Below are positions 26,561 through 34,321 of a stretch of 37,708 nucleotides of DNA, piece after piece. The stretch comes from Eubacteriales bacterium. Its GTDB lineage: Bacteria > Bacillota > Clostridia > Lachnospirales > Lachnospiraceae. Positions within the stretch are counted from its first letter, which is position 1. The number at the start of each line of letters is the position of its first letter. Made by a program: the position numbers and the translations under genes. The notes under the pieces were generated by a model that made no database searches, was not told the origin of the DNA, and worked only from the letters and a program-made list of their open reading frames with translations. The stretch spans positions 1 to 37,708 of the forward strand of contig JAUNAK010000023.1 of NCBI GenBank assembly GCA_030527665.1, in the 5' to 3' direction.

Positions 26561-27601
26561 TCAGGATATTCCCGACTTTCTTCCGCCCCATCTGCGGATG
26601 GTTCCTGTCAGCAGATCTGTCATAAACAACAGGATCCGTGCGCTCAGGACAGTCAGCAGCATGCAGAGCAGCAGGATCGGCAGGTCATCCCCGTTGTGCT
26701 TCGGTGTAAGAACCGTCGTCACATAACGAATCGCCAGATGCTGCAGCAGAAAAATCGGATAGGACAGCCGGCTGATCCTGTCAATAGGAAGAGCCAGCCA
26801 TTTCAGCTTCATCACATATTTTCCGATTCCATACAGGCAGATAAAGATACAGAGTCCTCCGATATGCGCCACAACACTCAGCAGCACCGGATCCTGCTGG
26901 TCACTGATGGCCGCACAGATCGGAAGGGCAAGGACCGCAGCCGGATAGACCATCCGGAACCGCTCCAGAATATGCCAGTGCTCCAGCAGTATTCCCGCCA
27001 TAAAGCTGACCAGACAGGAAGGAAGCGCACGAAAACGGGTCACATGGAACGGAGAATAGACCATCGATACCTCGTACAGGGCGGCAATAACAAAGATCGT
27101 TCCCCACAGATGCACATGCATCATCCGTTCCACCAACGGGAACAGCAGATACAGCAGAATGATCGCCCCCAGAAACCACTCACCCACCAGATAGTAGTTG
27201 GGGCTGTATTCCAGATAGTATCCGTCTACTCCAAGAACGGTAAATATAGAACTGAAGGGATCCGCTTTTCGATCCGGAAACAGATTGCTGAGCCGCACAA
27301 CTGTATAGGCAGCCAGATAGGCAATATAAAAAGCCGGATAAAGTGCCGTCCACCGCTTCAGATAATATCCGGACAGATATTCCGCCCTTGTCTGTTTTCC
27401 ATCGTAACGGTCATTTCTGTACAGCAGCATGCCGGACAGGATCAGAAAAACCGTTACCAGCAGATCCCCCCAGCTGATATGCTCAAAGAGACCGTATTTT
27501 GCAAACAGCTCATCAAATCTGCAGATATAGTGAAAGGCGATAACGCCGATCGCCGCTATCGCCCTTATAAAATTCAATGCAGGAATTCTTTGTTTCATCA
27601 T
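26561..27601 (-). CDS. acyltransferase 3 family membrane protein
   Basis: An integral membrane O-acyltransferase-like protein of 346 residues with about ten hydrophobic helices. The N-terminal LNFIRAIAAIGVIAFHY carries the R...H pattern of the family, and the GYYLKRWTALYPAFY region is also characteristic. Such enzymes acetylate or otherwise acylate cell-wall sugars, exopolysaccharides or lipids. The acceptor cannot be told. AAGGGA lies just upstream of a double ATG; the first is used here. It lies between rsmA (123 bases away) and the amidase gene (108 bases), all leftward, with no strong terminator between, so read-through is possible. No polysaccharide cluster is nearby. Confidence 0.88.
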   Translation of the reverse strand: MMKQRIPALNFIRAIAAIGVIAFHYICRFDELFAKYGLFEHISWGDLLVTVFLILSGMLLYRNDRYDGKQTRAEYLSGYYLKRWTALYPAFYIAYLAAYTVVRLSNLFPDRKADPFSSIFTVLGVDGYYLEYSPNYYLVGEWFLGAIILLYLLFPLVERMMHVHLWGTIFVIAALYEVSMVYSPFHVTRFRALPSCLVSFMAGILLEHWHILERFRMVYPAAVLALPICAAISDQQDPVLLSVVAHIGGLCIFICLYGIGKYVMKLKWLALPIDRISRLSYPIFLLQHLAIRYVTTVLTPKHNGDDLPILLLCMLLTVLSARILLFMTDLLTGTIRRWGGRKSGIS

Positions 27602-27724
27602 TCATTATCCCTTAGCTCCGACAGGAATCCACCTGCGATCCTGTATGAAGGATCCACATCAGAAAAAGCAGAAATCTTCCAAGCCGGATTCTCCTGTACC
27701 TGCGCCTGATTTCCCGGAACCTGT

Positions 27725-28597
27725 TTACATTTCGGAAAAGACATCCGCAAGTGCCGCAAACTGTTCCAGGCTGAGTTTTTCTCCCCGGACACCAGCGGGA
27801 AGTCCTGCCGCCGCAATGGCAGCCTCCGCCTGTTCCTTTGTATAAGAAAGCTCCTGGCTGTTCCGCAGTCCGTTCATCAGTGTTTTTCTCCTCTGGAGGA
27901 AGGATGCACGGATCAGACGGAACATCAGCTTCTCATCTTTAACGGCAATTTTGTTATCTGTGCGCCTGGTCAGCCGGATCACCGCACTTCCCACCTGCGG
28001 ACGGGGAATAAAGCAGTTCGGCGGAACGATCGTCATGATCTCCGGAACCGTATAGTACTGCACTGCCAGTGACAATGCACCGTAATCCTTGGTTCCCGGT
28101 TCTGCCTGCATTCTTTCTGCGACCTCTTTCTGCACCATGACTGTGATGGATTCGAAAGGAATGTTTTTCTCCAGAAGTTCCATCAGAATCGGGGTCGTAA
28201 TGTAATACGGGAGGTTTGCAACGACCTTAATGGGGCGGCCGCCGTTCTGTTCCTGTACAAGTTTCTCTATATCCAGCTTCAGCACATCTTCGTTGATCAC
28301 CGTTACATTGTCCCACCCGGAAAGTGTATCCTCCAGGATCGGGATCAGATTGCGGTCGATCTCAACTGCGCAGACTTTTCCTGCCGCATAAGCCAGATAT
28401 TGGGTCAGAGTTCCGATCCCTGGCCCAATCTCCATGACAGTATCCTCCTCATCGATCTCCGCTGCCCTGACGATTCTGTCAAGAACACCGGTATCGATGA
28501 GAAAGTTCTGTCCGTATTTTTTCTGAAAACGAAATCCATACTTCTGCAGGATCTCTATCGTTCTGCTGGGCTCTCCCAGCCATGGTCTTGTTTTCAA
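27725..28597 (-). CDS. rsmA: 16S rRNA (adenine1518/1519-N6)-dimethyltransferase
   Basis: Dimethylates two adjacent adenines near the 3' end of 16S rRNA during small-subunit assembly, using S-adenosylmethionine. The KYGQNFLID motif, the SAM-binding MEIGPGIGTLTQYL, the acidic AVEID, and the catalytic NLPYYITTPI are all present, followed by the C-terminal domain (IPRPQVGSAVIRL, ASFLQRRKTLMNGL). The 290 residues are normal. Translation begins at a TTG that overlaps the TGA of the upstream TPR-AAA+ gene (TTGA), with AAGGA about 12 bases upstream. There is no ATG near the conserved N-terminus, so the TTG is well supported. The overlap implies co-transcription and probable coupling to the TPR-AAA+ gene. 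Confidence 0.97.
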   Translation of the reverse strand: MKTRPWLGEPSRTIEILQKYGFRFQKKYGQNFLIDTGVLDRIVRAAEIDEEDTVMEIGPGIGTLTQYLAYAAGKVCAVEIDRNLIPILEDTLSGWDNVTVINEDVLKLDIEKLVQEQNGGRPIKVVANLPYYITTPILMELLEKNIPFESITVMVQKEVAERMQAEPGTKDYGALSLAVQYYTVPEIMTIVPPNCFIPRPQVGSAVIRLTRRTDNKIAVKDEKLMFRLIRASFLQRRKTLMNGLRNSQELSYTKEQAEAAIAAAGLPAGVRGEKLSLEQFAALADVFSEM

Positions 28598-31212
28598 TTC
28601 TGTGTAAAATCCTTTTCCTGAAGAACGATCGTCTTTGCATCTGCACGTTTGCGGCGGCGTCCTTTGGTTGCATGCGCGATCGCGTTATCGATCATCTCCT
28701 TCACACTGGAGATGGTAACCGGTACATCTTCCGTCTGGATATTTCCGATCATGGTGTACAGCGCAAGGATCGCCATATCATCGATCTTGCATCCGTTTTC
28801 GGTCGCATAGATTCTGGCAAAGGTAACCAGCTCATCGTTGGTGAATACCGGAATGGAGATCACCTTGTCGAACTTGCCGGCAAACTGCGGATATCCTTTC
28901 AGGAATGCACGCATCTCGCTCTTCTCATCTTCAATAATAACGATCATGCAGTCGGTACGATATTCCATTGCCTGATTCAGCAGATCTACGGTCTCGGAAG
29001 TCATCTTGGAAGCTTCCTCGATCAGAAGGAATCCGCCGGACATTCTGGCAACCGAACGAACCACATCCTTCTTATTCAGTTCACTTCCGGTGACCTTGGC
29101 GATCTTGGCAGCCTCAATACCCAGATCACGGCACATGGCTACAACCAGTCCGTGACACAGACGGGATTTTCCTGTACCTGCAGCACCCATGACGGCAATA
29201 TTTCCATGCAGGGAGGTCTTCTCACCGGCGTGCTGGTATACGCTGTTCATCGCATCCAGAATCTGCATATCCATTCCCGGAATACGGGCGAAATATGTAA
29301 AGATCTCTCTCTGCTCCTCGCTCATCATCGACGGTTTCGCTTTATTCAGAATACGAATACGGCGTTCCTCCGGAGTCTCCTGACTCAGAATCTTATCAAT
29401 GGAGATCGGAACGGTATTCTGTCCGATGGTATGGAACGGAATGGTATGTGTTCTTCTCTCCTGTGCGGTCGGTTCCGGATCCGGAATCTCCAGTTCCTCG
29501 TTGTATTTCGGCTTTCTTGCAGGTGTCGGAGCTGCCGGTGCGGCTGCCTCTGCACTTGCTTCTGTCGCAACAGCAATACCGGCAATTGCTTCTGCCGGGC
29601 TGCTGCTGATCACACCCTTTGTCTCACTCTGGAGTGCAGCCGCCTTGGCAACTGCTGCCGCTACATCGATCTCAGAGAAGTCTGCCAGTCCCTTTTCTTC
29701 GGAAACCGGTGCCGGCTTGGAATACGACTCTTCAGAGATCTCTGTGGAGAATGCGCCTGCCGTTTCTGCAAGGAATGCCTCCAGATCAAATTCTCCGGTC
29801 GAAGCAGCTTTCTCCGCCTTCGGTTCTTCCGCCTTTACAGCATCCTTTGCGGCAGGAAGCTCCTCTTCGATATCCTTTACTTCCGGAAGTTCTTCGGCTT
29901 CCTCTTCAGGAAGCACTTCGAAATCTGCCGGATCATATACTTCTTCATGGAAGGTCTTCTTCGGTGCAGTCTCCTGTGCAGGAGGTGCAACGGTACGGAA
30001 CTCCGGTTCCGGTCTCTTCTTTACCGTATCCTCTGCGGCAGGAAGCTCCTCAAAGACAATATCCTCTGCATCTTCCATCTTCTCAGCTGCAGCCTCTGCC
30101 AGATCTGCTTCCTCCGGAAGGATCTCCTCAGCCTCTTCTGCTGCTGCCGGCACAGATATCTCAGGCAGAATTTCATCTTTCTGCTCTGCTTCATCCGCCT
30201 CTTTCGTCTTCGGCTGGTCGACATAGAAGGTTTCATCTTCCTCCTCATCGTCCTCATCCTCCACACCAAATACACTGCGGAAGCTCTTTGCCAGACGTTC
30301 ACGGAAATCACCTGCGTTTACAGCCGGCTTTTGTACCTCTTCCGAACCCTCATCCTCTGCAGCCTTTTCCGCTTCCGGCTTCGAAGCAATACCTGTCTCA
30401 AGCTCTGCAGCTGCCTTTGCAGCAGACTCTGCAGCTTCCTTTGCTTTCACTGCGGCAGCTTCCTTTGCCAGACGGGCAGCAAACATATCTGCACGTGCTG
30501 CAGCGTCTGCTTCCACCTGGGAATGTACAGCCTCTTCCTCTCCGGCAGTCTCACCGGCAGCGGGATCAACCAGCAGTTCGGTACGCGGCTTTCTGTAGGC
30601 AGCACGCAGACGATTATAGGTCGTCTCCTGCAGCGGAGAAAGAGCTTCATATTTTTTCTTCAGTTCCAGAGCTTTCAGAACATACTGTCCCTCTGAGAAC
30701 CACAGGATCAGATCGTCGCAGGCATCCACACATTTTCCGGTGTCGCCGGCCTTTGCATACAGTTTGGCAAGCTCATATGCCCACTGCTCGGTATACTCTC
30801 TGTCTCTGTACTCCTCCAGTACATCGATCTGTGCTTCGATCGGTGCCTCTTTTGCTTTATACAGCTTATACTGCAGAATACATCTGGAATTGTCGTTCTT
30901 TGCAACTTTAGAAAACTCTTTGAAGTATCTCTCTGCATCATCGATATCATCGATCTTCAGACTGATATCTACCAGACGATAGAGAATGCCTCTGCCGATC
31001 GAGGAACGGTTATGTGCAAATACAAGAATATTCTTCGCCTTCTCATATTCTTTATTTACTTCATATACATCAGCCACCATGTTCAGTGTATTAATACTTT
31101 TTACACGGCGCCAGTCCACCTGCTCGACAACAGCAAGCGCATCTTCATAATCTTTGTCCCTGACGTATCCGTTCAGTTCTTCCAATTTCTGACGATATTC
31201 TTCTTTATCCAA
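28594..31212 (-). CDS. TPR-domain and AAA+ ATPase fusion protein with a long disordered linker
   Basis: Three parts are visible. Residues 1 to about 215 are helical repeats of the TPR type (MVADVYEVNKEYEKAKNILVFAH, YELAKLYAKAGDTGKCVDACDDL). Residues about 217-565 are a low-complexity Ala/Glu/Pro/Lys-rich linker with internal duplication (EELPAAEDTVK and EELPAAKDAVK). Residues about 570-872 are an AAA+ module with Walker A GAAGTGKS (676-683), an atypical Walker B GGFLLIEEAS (E732-E733, no Asp) and a downstream MRAFLKGYPQFAGKFDKVI. The ATPase resembles the CbbX/SpoVK group, which act as protein remodelling rings. No transmembrane segment. The gene starts at TTG with a strong AAGGAGG nine bases upstream and overlaps rsmA. 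A terminator-like hairpin sits directly before its ribosome binding site. The client is unknown. Confidence 0.85.
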   Translation of the reverse strand: MDKEEYRQKLEELNGYVRDKDYEDALAVVEQVDWRRVKSINTLNMVADVYEVNKEYEKAKNILVFAHNRSSIGRGILYRLVDISLKIDDIDDAERYFKEFSKVAKNDNSRCILQYKLYKAKEAPIEAQIDVLEEYRDREYTEQWAYELAKLYAKAGDTGKCVDACDDLILWFSEGQYVLKALELKKKYEALSPLQETTYNRLRAAYRKPRTELLVDPAAGETAGEEEAVHSQVEADAAARADMFAARLAKEAAAVKAKEAAESAAKAAAELETGIASKPEAEKAAEDEGSEEVQKPAVNAGDFRERLAKSFRSVFGVEDEDDEEEDETFYVDQPKTKEADEAEQKDEILPEISVPAAAEEAEEILPEEADLAEAAAEKMEDAEDIVFEELPAAEDTVKKRPEPEFRTVAPPAQETAPKKTFHEEVYDPADFEVLPEEEAEELPEVKDIEEELPAAKDAVKAEEPKAEKAASTGEFDLEAFLAETAGAFSTEISEESYSKPAPVSEEKGLADFSEIDVAAAVAKAAALQSETKGVISSSPAEAIAGIAVATEASAEAAAPAAPTPARKPKYNEELEIPDPEPTAQERRTHTIPFHTIGQNTVPISIDKILSQETPEERRIRILNKAKPSMMSEEQREIFTYFARIPGMDMQILDAMNSVYQHAGEKTSLHGNIAVMGAAGTGKSRLCHGLVVAMCRDLGIEAAKIAKVTGSELNKKDVVRSVARMSGGFLLIEEASKMTSETVDLLNQAMEYRTDCMIVIIEDEKSEMRAFLKGYPQFAGKFDKVISIPVFTNDELVTFARIYATENGCKIDDMAILALYTMIGNIQTEDVPVTISSVKEMIDNAIAHATKGRRRKRADAKTIVLQEKDFTQN

Positions 31213-31228
31213 GGTTCTTCGCCTCCTT

Positions 31229-31263
31229 AAAAAACGTGCTTAGGAGATCCAGCCATCCTAAGC
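31229..31263 (-). promoter_or_regulatory. terminator-like hairpin abutting the ribosome binding site of the TPR-AAA+ gene
   Basis: Read leftward: a perfect 8-bp stem GCTTAGGA / TCCTAAGC (31256-31263 with 31238-31245), ACG, then TTTTTT (31229-31234), immediately followed by the AAGGAGG ribosome binding site (31222-31228). It may work as an attenuator or as a stability or translation element for the TPR-AAA+ and rsmA transcript. Confidence 0.55.
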
Positions 31264-31340
31264 CGCATCATACTCCCTTAACATACCTATATTATTACAA
31301 ATTTGTTAGGAAATAAAGCCTTTTATGAACAAAGAAAGAT

Positions 31341-31374
31341 AAAAACGACAGAGAATCTCTTCCCTGTCGTTTTT
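31341..31374 (-). terminator. glgP terminator
   Basis: AAAAACGACAG (31341-31351) pairs with CTGTCGTTTTT (31364-31374). Read leftward the stem ends in a U-run, so it closes the glgP transcript. Confidence 0.8.
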
Positions 31375-31408
31375 TACTCCGGCTCAGCAGGCCTCTGCGT
31401 ATCGTAAA

Positions 31409-31436
31409 ATGCGGGGCAGCCAAAGCTGCCCCGCAT
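31409..31436. terminator. GC-rich hairpin after glgP
   Basis: A perfect 11-bp stem ATGCGGGGCAG / CTGCCCCGCAT with a six-base loop. Read leftward it is followed only by TTTA, so it is either a weak first terminator or a 3' stabiliser of the glgP messenger, ahead of the stronger terminator at 31341-31374. Confidence 0.5.
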
Positions 31437-31528
31437 CTCACACCGGGTCTCGCAGCGCTTGACCGGCATATTTTTAACTGATATAGATCCGATTACGATC
31501 GCATCGGCATCTCCCAAAAGGAAGCCTA

Positions 31529-33991
31529 TCAGCGAACAGTGATCTTCTCGGAGTGCCAGATGTCATCCACATAATCCTGGATCGTTCTGTCGGCACTGAA
31601 CTTGCCGGAATGAGCGGTATTCAGAATCGCACTCTTTGCCCATGCTTTCTCGTCACGATATCTTGCCTCTACTCTCTCCTGTGCAGCTGCATAGGACTTG
31701 AAGTCTGCAAGAATGAAATAAACATCGGCACGGTCATGGCTCTTGTACAGCAGAGAGTTGTACAGATCGCGGAACATTTCCATATCTCCGTTGGAGTAGG
31801 TACCGTTGATCAGCTGCATCAGTACGGTACGGATGTCTGCATCGGAGTTGAAGTAGTGCATCGGATCATACTGACCGTTTCTCTCGAACTCGATAACTTC
31901 GTCTGCGGACAGACCGAAGATGAAGGCATTCTCTTCACCGACTTCCTCAACGATCTCAACGTTAGCACCGTCCATGGTTCCCAGTGTCAGTGCACCGTTC
32001 AGCATGAACTTCATGTTGCCGGTACCGGAAGCCTCTTTACTTGCGGTGGAGATCTGCTCGGATACATCGGCAGCTGCAAAGATCATCTCTGCATTGCTTA
32101 CGCGGTAGTCCTCGATGAAGACAACTTTGATCTTGCCTTTGATGCTTGCATCGTTGTTGATTACGTCAGCAACGTTGTTGATCAGCTTGATGATCATCTT
32201 GGCACGTGCATAGCCTGCACTTGCCTTTGCACCGAAGATGAAGGTTCTCGGATAGAACGGCATTTCCGGATGCTCTTTGATCTTGTTGTACAGATACATA
32301 ACATGCAGGATGTTCAGCAGCTGACGTTTGTACTCATGCAGACGCTTAACCTGTACATCGAAGATGGAACGCGGATCAACTTCAACACCGTTGTTCTCCA
32401 GAATATATTTTGCAAGGCGGACTTTGTTCTGATATTTGATGTTCATGAACTCAGCCTGTGCCTTCTCATCCTCTGCGTACAGAGCCAGCTTGCTGAGGCG
32501 CGGCAGGTCGGTAATCCACTCACTGCCTACACGATCGGTAACCCATGCAGCCAGAGCCTGGTTTCCGTGAAGCAGGAAACGTCTCTGTGTAATACCATTT
32601 GTCTTGTTGCTGAATTTCTCCGGCATCATCTCGTAGAAGTCTTTCAGCTCACGTTTCTCCAGGATCTCGGTATGCAGTCTTGCTACACCGTTTACGGAGA
32701 ATCCGCCGACGATCGCAAGGTTTGCCATACGAACTTTTCCGTCGTATACGATACCCATAGCGCGGATCTTATCCTCGCTGTTCTGCGGATACTGTGCACG
32801 AACCTGCTCACAGAAGCGGCGGTTGATCTCTTCTACGATCTGGTAAATACGCGGAAGCAGACGGGAGAACAGCTCGATCGGCCATTTCTCAAGTGCCTCG
32901 CTCATGATGGTATGGTTGGTGTATGCGCAGGCCTTTGTTACGATTGCCCATGCCTCATCCCATTCCAGTGCATAGTCATCCAGAAGGATACGCATCAGCT
33001 CCGGAACAGCCAGTGTCGGATGTGTATCATTCATATGGAAGCAAACCTTCTCTGCCAGACCATGAATGTCATCATGACCCTTCATGTATTTCTTAACAGC
33101 AGTCTGAACGGTTGCGGATACAAAGAAATACTGCTGTTTCAGACGCAGCTCTTTACCGGCCATATGGTTATCATTCGGATACAGTACCTCGGTAATGGTT
33201 CTTGCCAGGTTCTCCTGCTCAACAGATTTGATATAATCACCCTTATCGAAGGAATCCAGAGAGAAGTCATTGATGGCTTCTGCATCCCAGATACGCAGAG
33301 TGTTAACAACATTGTTGTTGTAGCCTACGATCGGCAGATCGTACGGAACGGCACGTACAGAAGAATATCCTTCCTGATGATAGTGGTTTCTTCCGGTCTT
33401 CTCATCATGATCAACAGCTACATAGCCGCCGAATTTGATCTCTTTTGCATATTCCGGACGTTTCAGCTCGAACGGATATCCGCCGTCTTTCAGCCAGTTG
33501 TCCGGTGCCTCGATCTGATAACCGTCTTTGATCTTCTGACGGAACATACCATAGTGATAACGGATACCGCAGCCGTATGCAGCATATCCCAGTGTCGCCA
33601 GGGAATCCATGAAGCATGCAGCCAGACGTCCCAGACCACCGTTTCCAAGTGCCGGGTCTCTCTCTTCATCTTCCAGAGCATTCAGATCGATACCCATCTC
33701 ATTCAGTGCTTCCATAACCTCACCGTAAGCGGTAAGAGAAAGCAGGTTGTTGCCCAGGTAACGTCCTGTCAGGAACTCCATGGACATATAATAGATGATC
33801 TTCGGATCGTCTTCCTTCATTACCTGCTGTGTTTTCATCCAGTTATCAATGATAACGTCCTTAACAGCGTAGCATACAGCCTGATAGATCTGATGATTGC
33901 TTGCCTCGTCCATGGTTGTACGGAAGAGTCTTCTTAACTGATCATTGACTGCGGCCTTAAAGTTTTCCTTTTTGAACATCGGATTCAGCAT
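31529..33991 (-). CDS. glgP: glycogen/starch/maltodextrin phosphorylase
   Basis: Releases glucose-1-phosphate from alpha-1,4-glucan chains using phosphate and pyridoxal 5'-phosphate, in the cytoplasm. The 820 residues match the family. The cofactor-binding lysine is K661 in EASGTGNMKFMLNGALTLGT. Other conserved blocks are DPALGNGGLGRLAACFMDS, HMNDTHPTLAVPELMR, and VQVKRLHEYKRQ. I start at MLNPMFKKENF, which has GGGAG seven bases upstream; in-frame ATGs at 34018 and 34057 are less well supported and add unconserved residues. The upstream leader contains a terminator hairpin (34063-34103) downstream of a good promoter, so it may be attenuated. The product is the substrate of the phosphohexomutase 14 kb away. 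No glgA, glgB or glgC is present. Confidence 0.97.
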   Translation of the reverse strand: MLNPMFKKENFKAAVNDQLRRLFRTTMDEASNHQIYQAVCYAVKDVIIDNWMKTQQVMKEDDPKIIYYMSMEFLTGRYLGNNLLSLTAYGEVMEALNEMGIDLNALEDEERDPALGNGGLGRLAACFMDSLATLGYAAYGCGIRYHYGMFRQKIKDGYQIEAPDNWLKDGGYPFELKRPEYAKEIKFGGYVAVDHDEKTGRNHYHQEGYSSVRAVPYDLPIVGYNNNVVNTLRIWDAEAINDFSLDSFDKGDYIKSVEQENLARTITEVLYPNDNHMAGKELRLKQQYFFVSATVQTAVKKYMKGHDDIHGLAEKVCFHMNDTHPTLAVPELMRILLDDYALEWDEAWAIVTKACAYTNHTIMSEALEKWPIELFSRLLPRIYQIVEEINRRFCEQVRAQYPQNSEDKIRAMGIVYDGKVRMANLAIVGGFSVNGVARLHTEILEKRELKDFYEMMPEKFSNKTNGITQRRFLLHGNQALAAWVTDRVGSEWITDLPRLSKLALYAEDEKAQAEFMNIKYQNKVRLAKYILENNGVEVDPRSIFDVQVKRLHEYKRQLLNILHVMYLYNKIKEHPEMPFYPRTFIFGAKASAGYARAKMIIKLINNVADVINNDASIKGKIKVVFIEDYRVSNAEMIFAAADVSEQISTASKEASGTGNMKFMLNGALTLGTMDGANVEIVEEVGEENAFIFGLSADEVIEFERNGQYDPMHYFNSDADIRTVLMQLINGTYSNGDMEMFRDLYNSLLYKSHDRADVYFILADFKSYAAAQERVEARYRDEKAWAKSAILNTAHSGKFSADRTIQDYVDDIWHSEKITVR

Positions 33992-34062
33992 CGTTGTTCT
34001 CCCTTCAGGTTTCTTCATGACAAATATTTTTCCTTCCTGTAATCCCCCCGGATGCATTCAGG

Positions 34063-34103
34063 AAAAAATCCTGCGGCGGCTTATCATTTTATTTTGCCGC
34101 AGG
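34063..34103 (-). terminator. leftward terminator between ileS and glgP
   Basis: A perfect 8-bp stem CCTGCGGC / GCCGCAGG (34096-34103 with 34070-34077), then read leftward A-TTTTTT (34063-34068). It closes ileS, or acts as a leader terminator for glgP if the promoter at 34124-34151 is used. Confidence 0.8.
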
Positions 34104-34123
34104 CACTTTGTCCACATCGTGTC

Positions 34124-34151
34124 ATTTTATAGTGTGCATATTTCAAGTCAA
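34124..34151 (-). promoter_or_regulatory. candidate glgP promoter upstream of a terminator
   Basis: Read leftward: TTGACT (34146-34151), 16 bases, TAAAAT (34124-34129), five of six matches in each. Transcription would begin near 34117, only about 15 bases before the terminator stem at 34063-34103. Confidence 0.45.
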
Positions 34152-34170
34152 GCTCTTCGAGACCTGGTGC

Positions 34171-34321
34171 GGGATTTGGGTCAGCTTCAGATGACATCTA
34201 CCCATCCGAATCCCTGCGCATCCCTGCGGAGCTTTTATCTCAAATATGATTCGTCATGCCGTTCCTGCTGCCCAAAGCCCTCACAGGCTTTGCACAGCAT
34301 TCGCAGCAGAAAATACAGATA
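34171..34321. repeat. intergenic hairpins and second copy of the 22-nt repeat
   Basis: Stem GGGATT-TGGGT (34171-34181) pairs with ACCCA and AATCCC (ending 34213). The 22-base repeat 34221-34242 is identical to 9746-9767, and is preceded by a partial duplication (TCCCTGCGCA / TCCCTGCGGA, 34211-34230). A third hairpin, CTGCTGC with GCAGCAG (34265-34309) around AAAGCC/GGCTTT, lies just after ileS. None carries a U-run. The block lies between the ileS stop and its terminator. Confidence 0.6.

Larger units (their letters stand above)
31264..31528. other. intergenic region between glgP and the TPR-AAA+ gene
   Basis: Besides the two hairpins listed separately, the stretch 31264-31340 is AT-rich and should hold the promoter of the TPR-AAA+ gene; the best pair I see read leftward (TTTATT, 17 bases, TAATAT) is weak. 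Bases 31440-31528 show nothing clear. Confidence 0.35.

Noticed and set aside
27598-27816. 72-codon leftward frame between rsmA and the acyltransferase gene
   Set aside because: Most of it lies inside rsmA in another frame; no ribosome binding site and no family.
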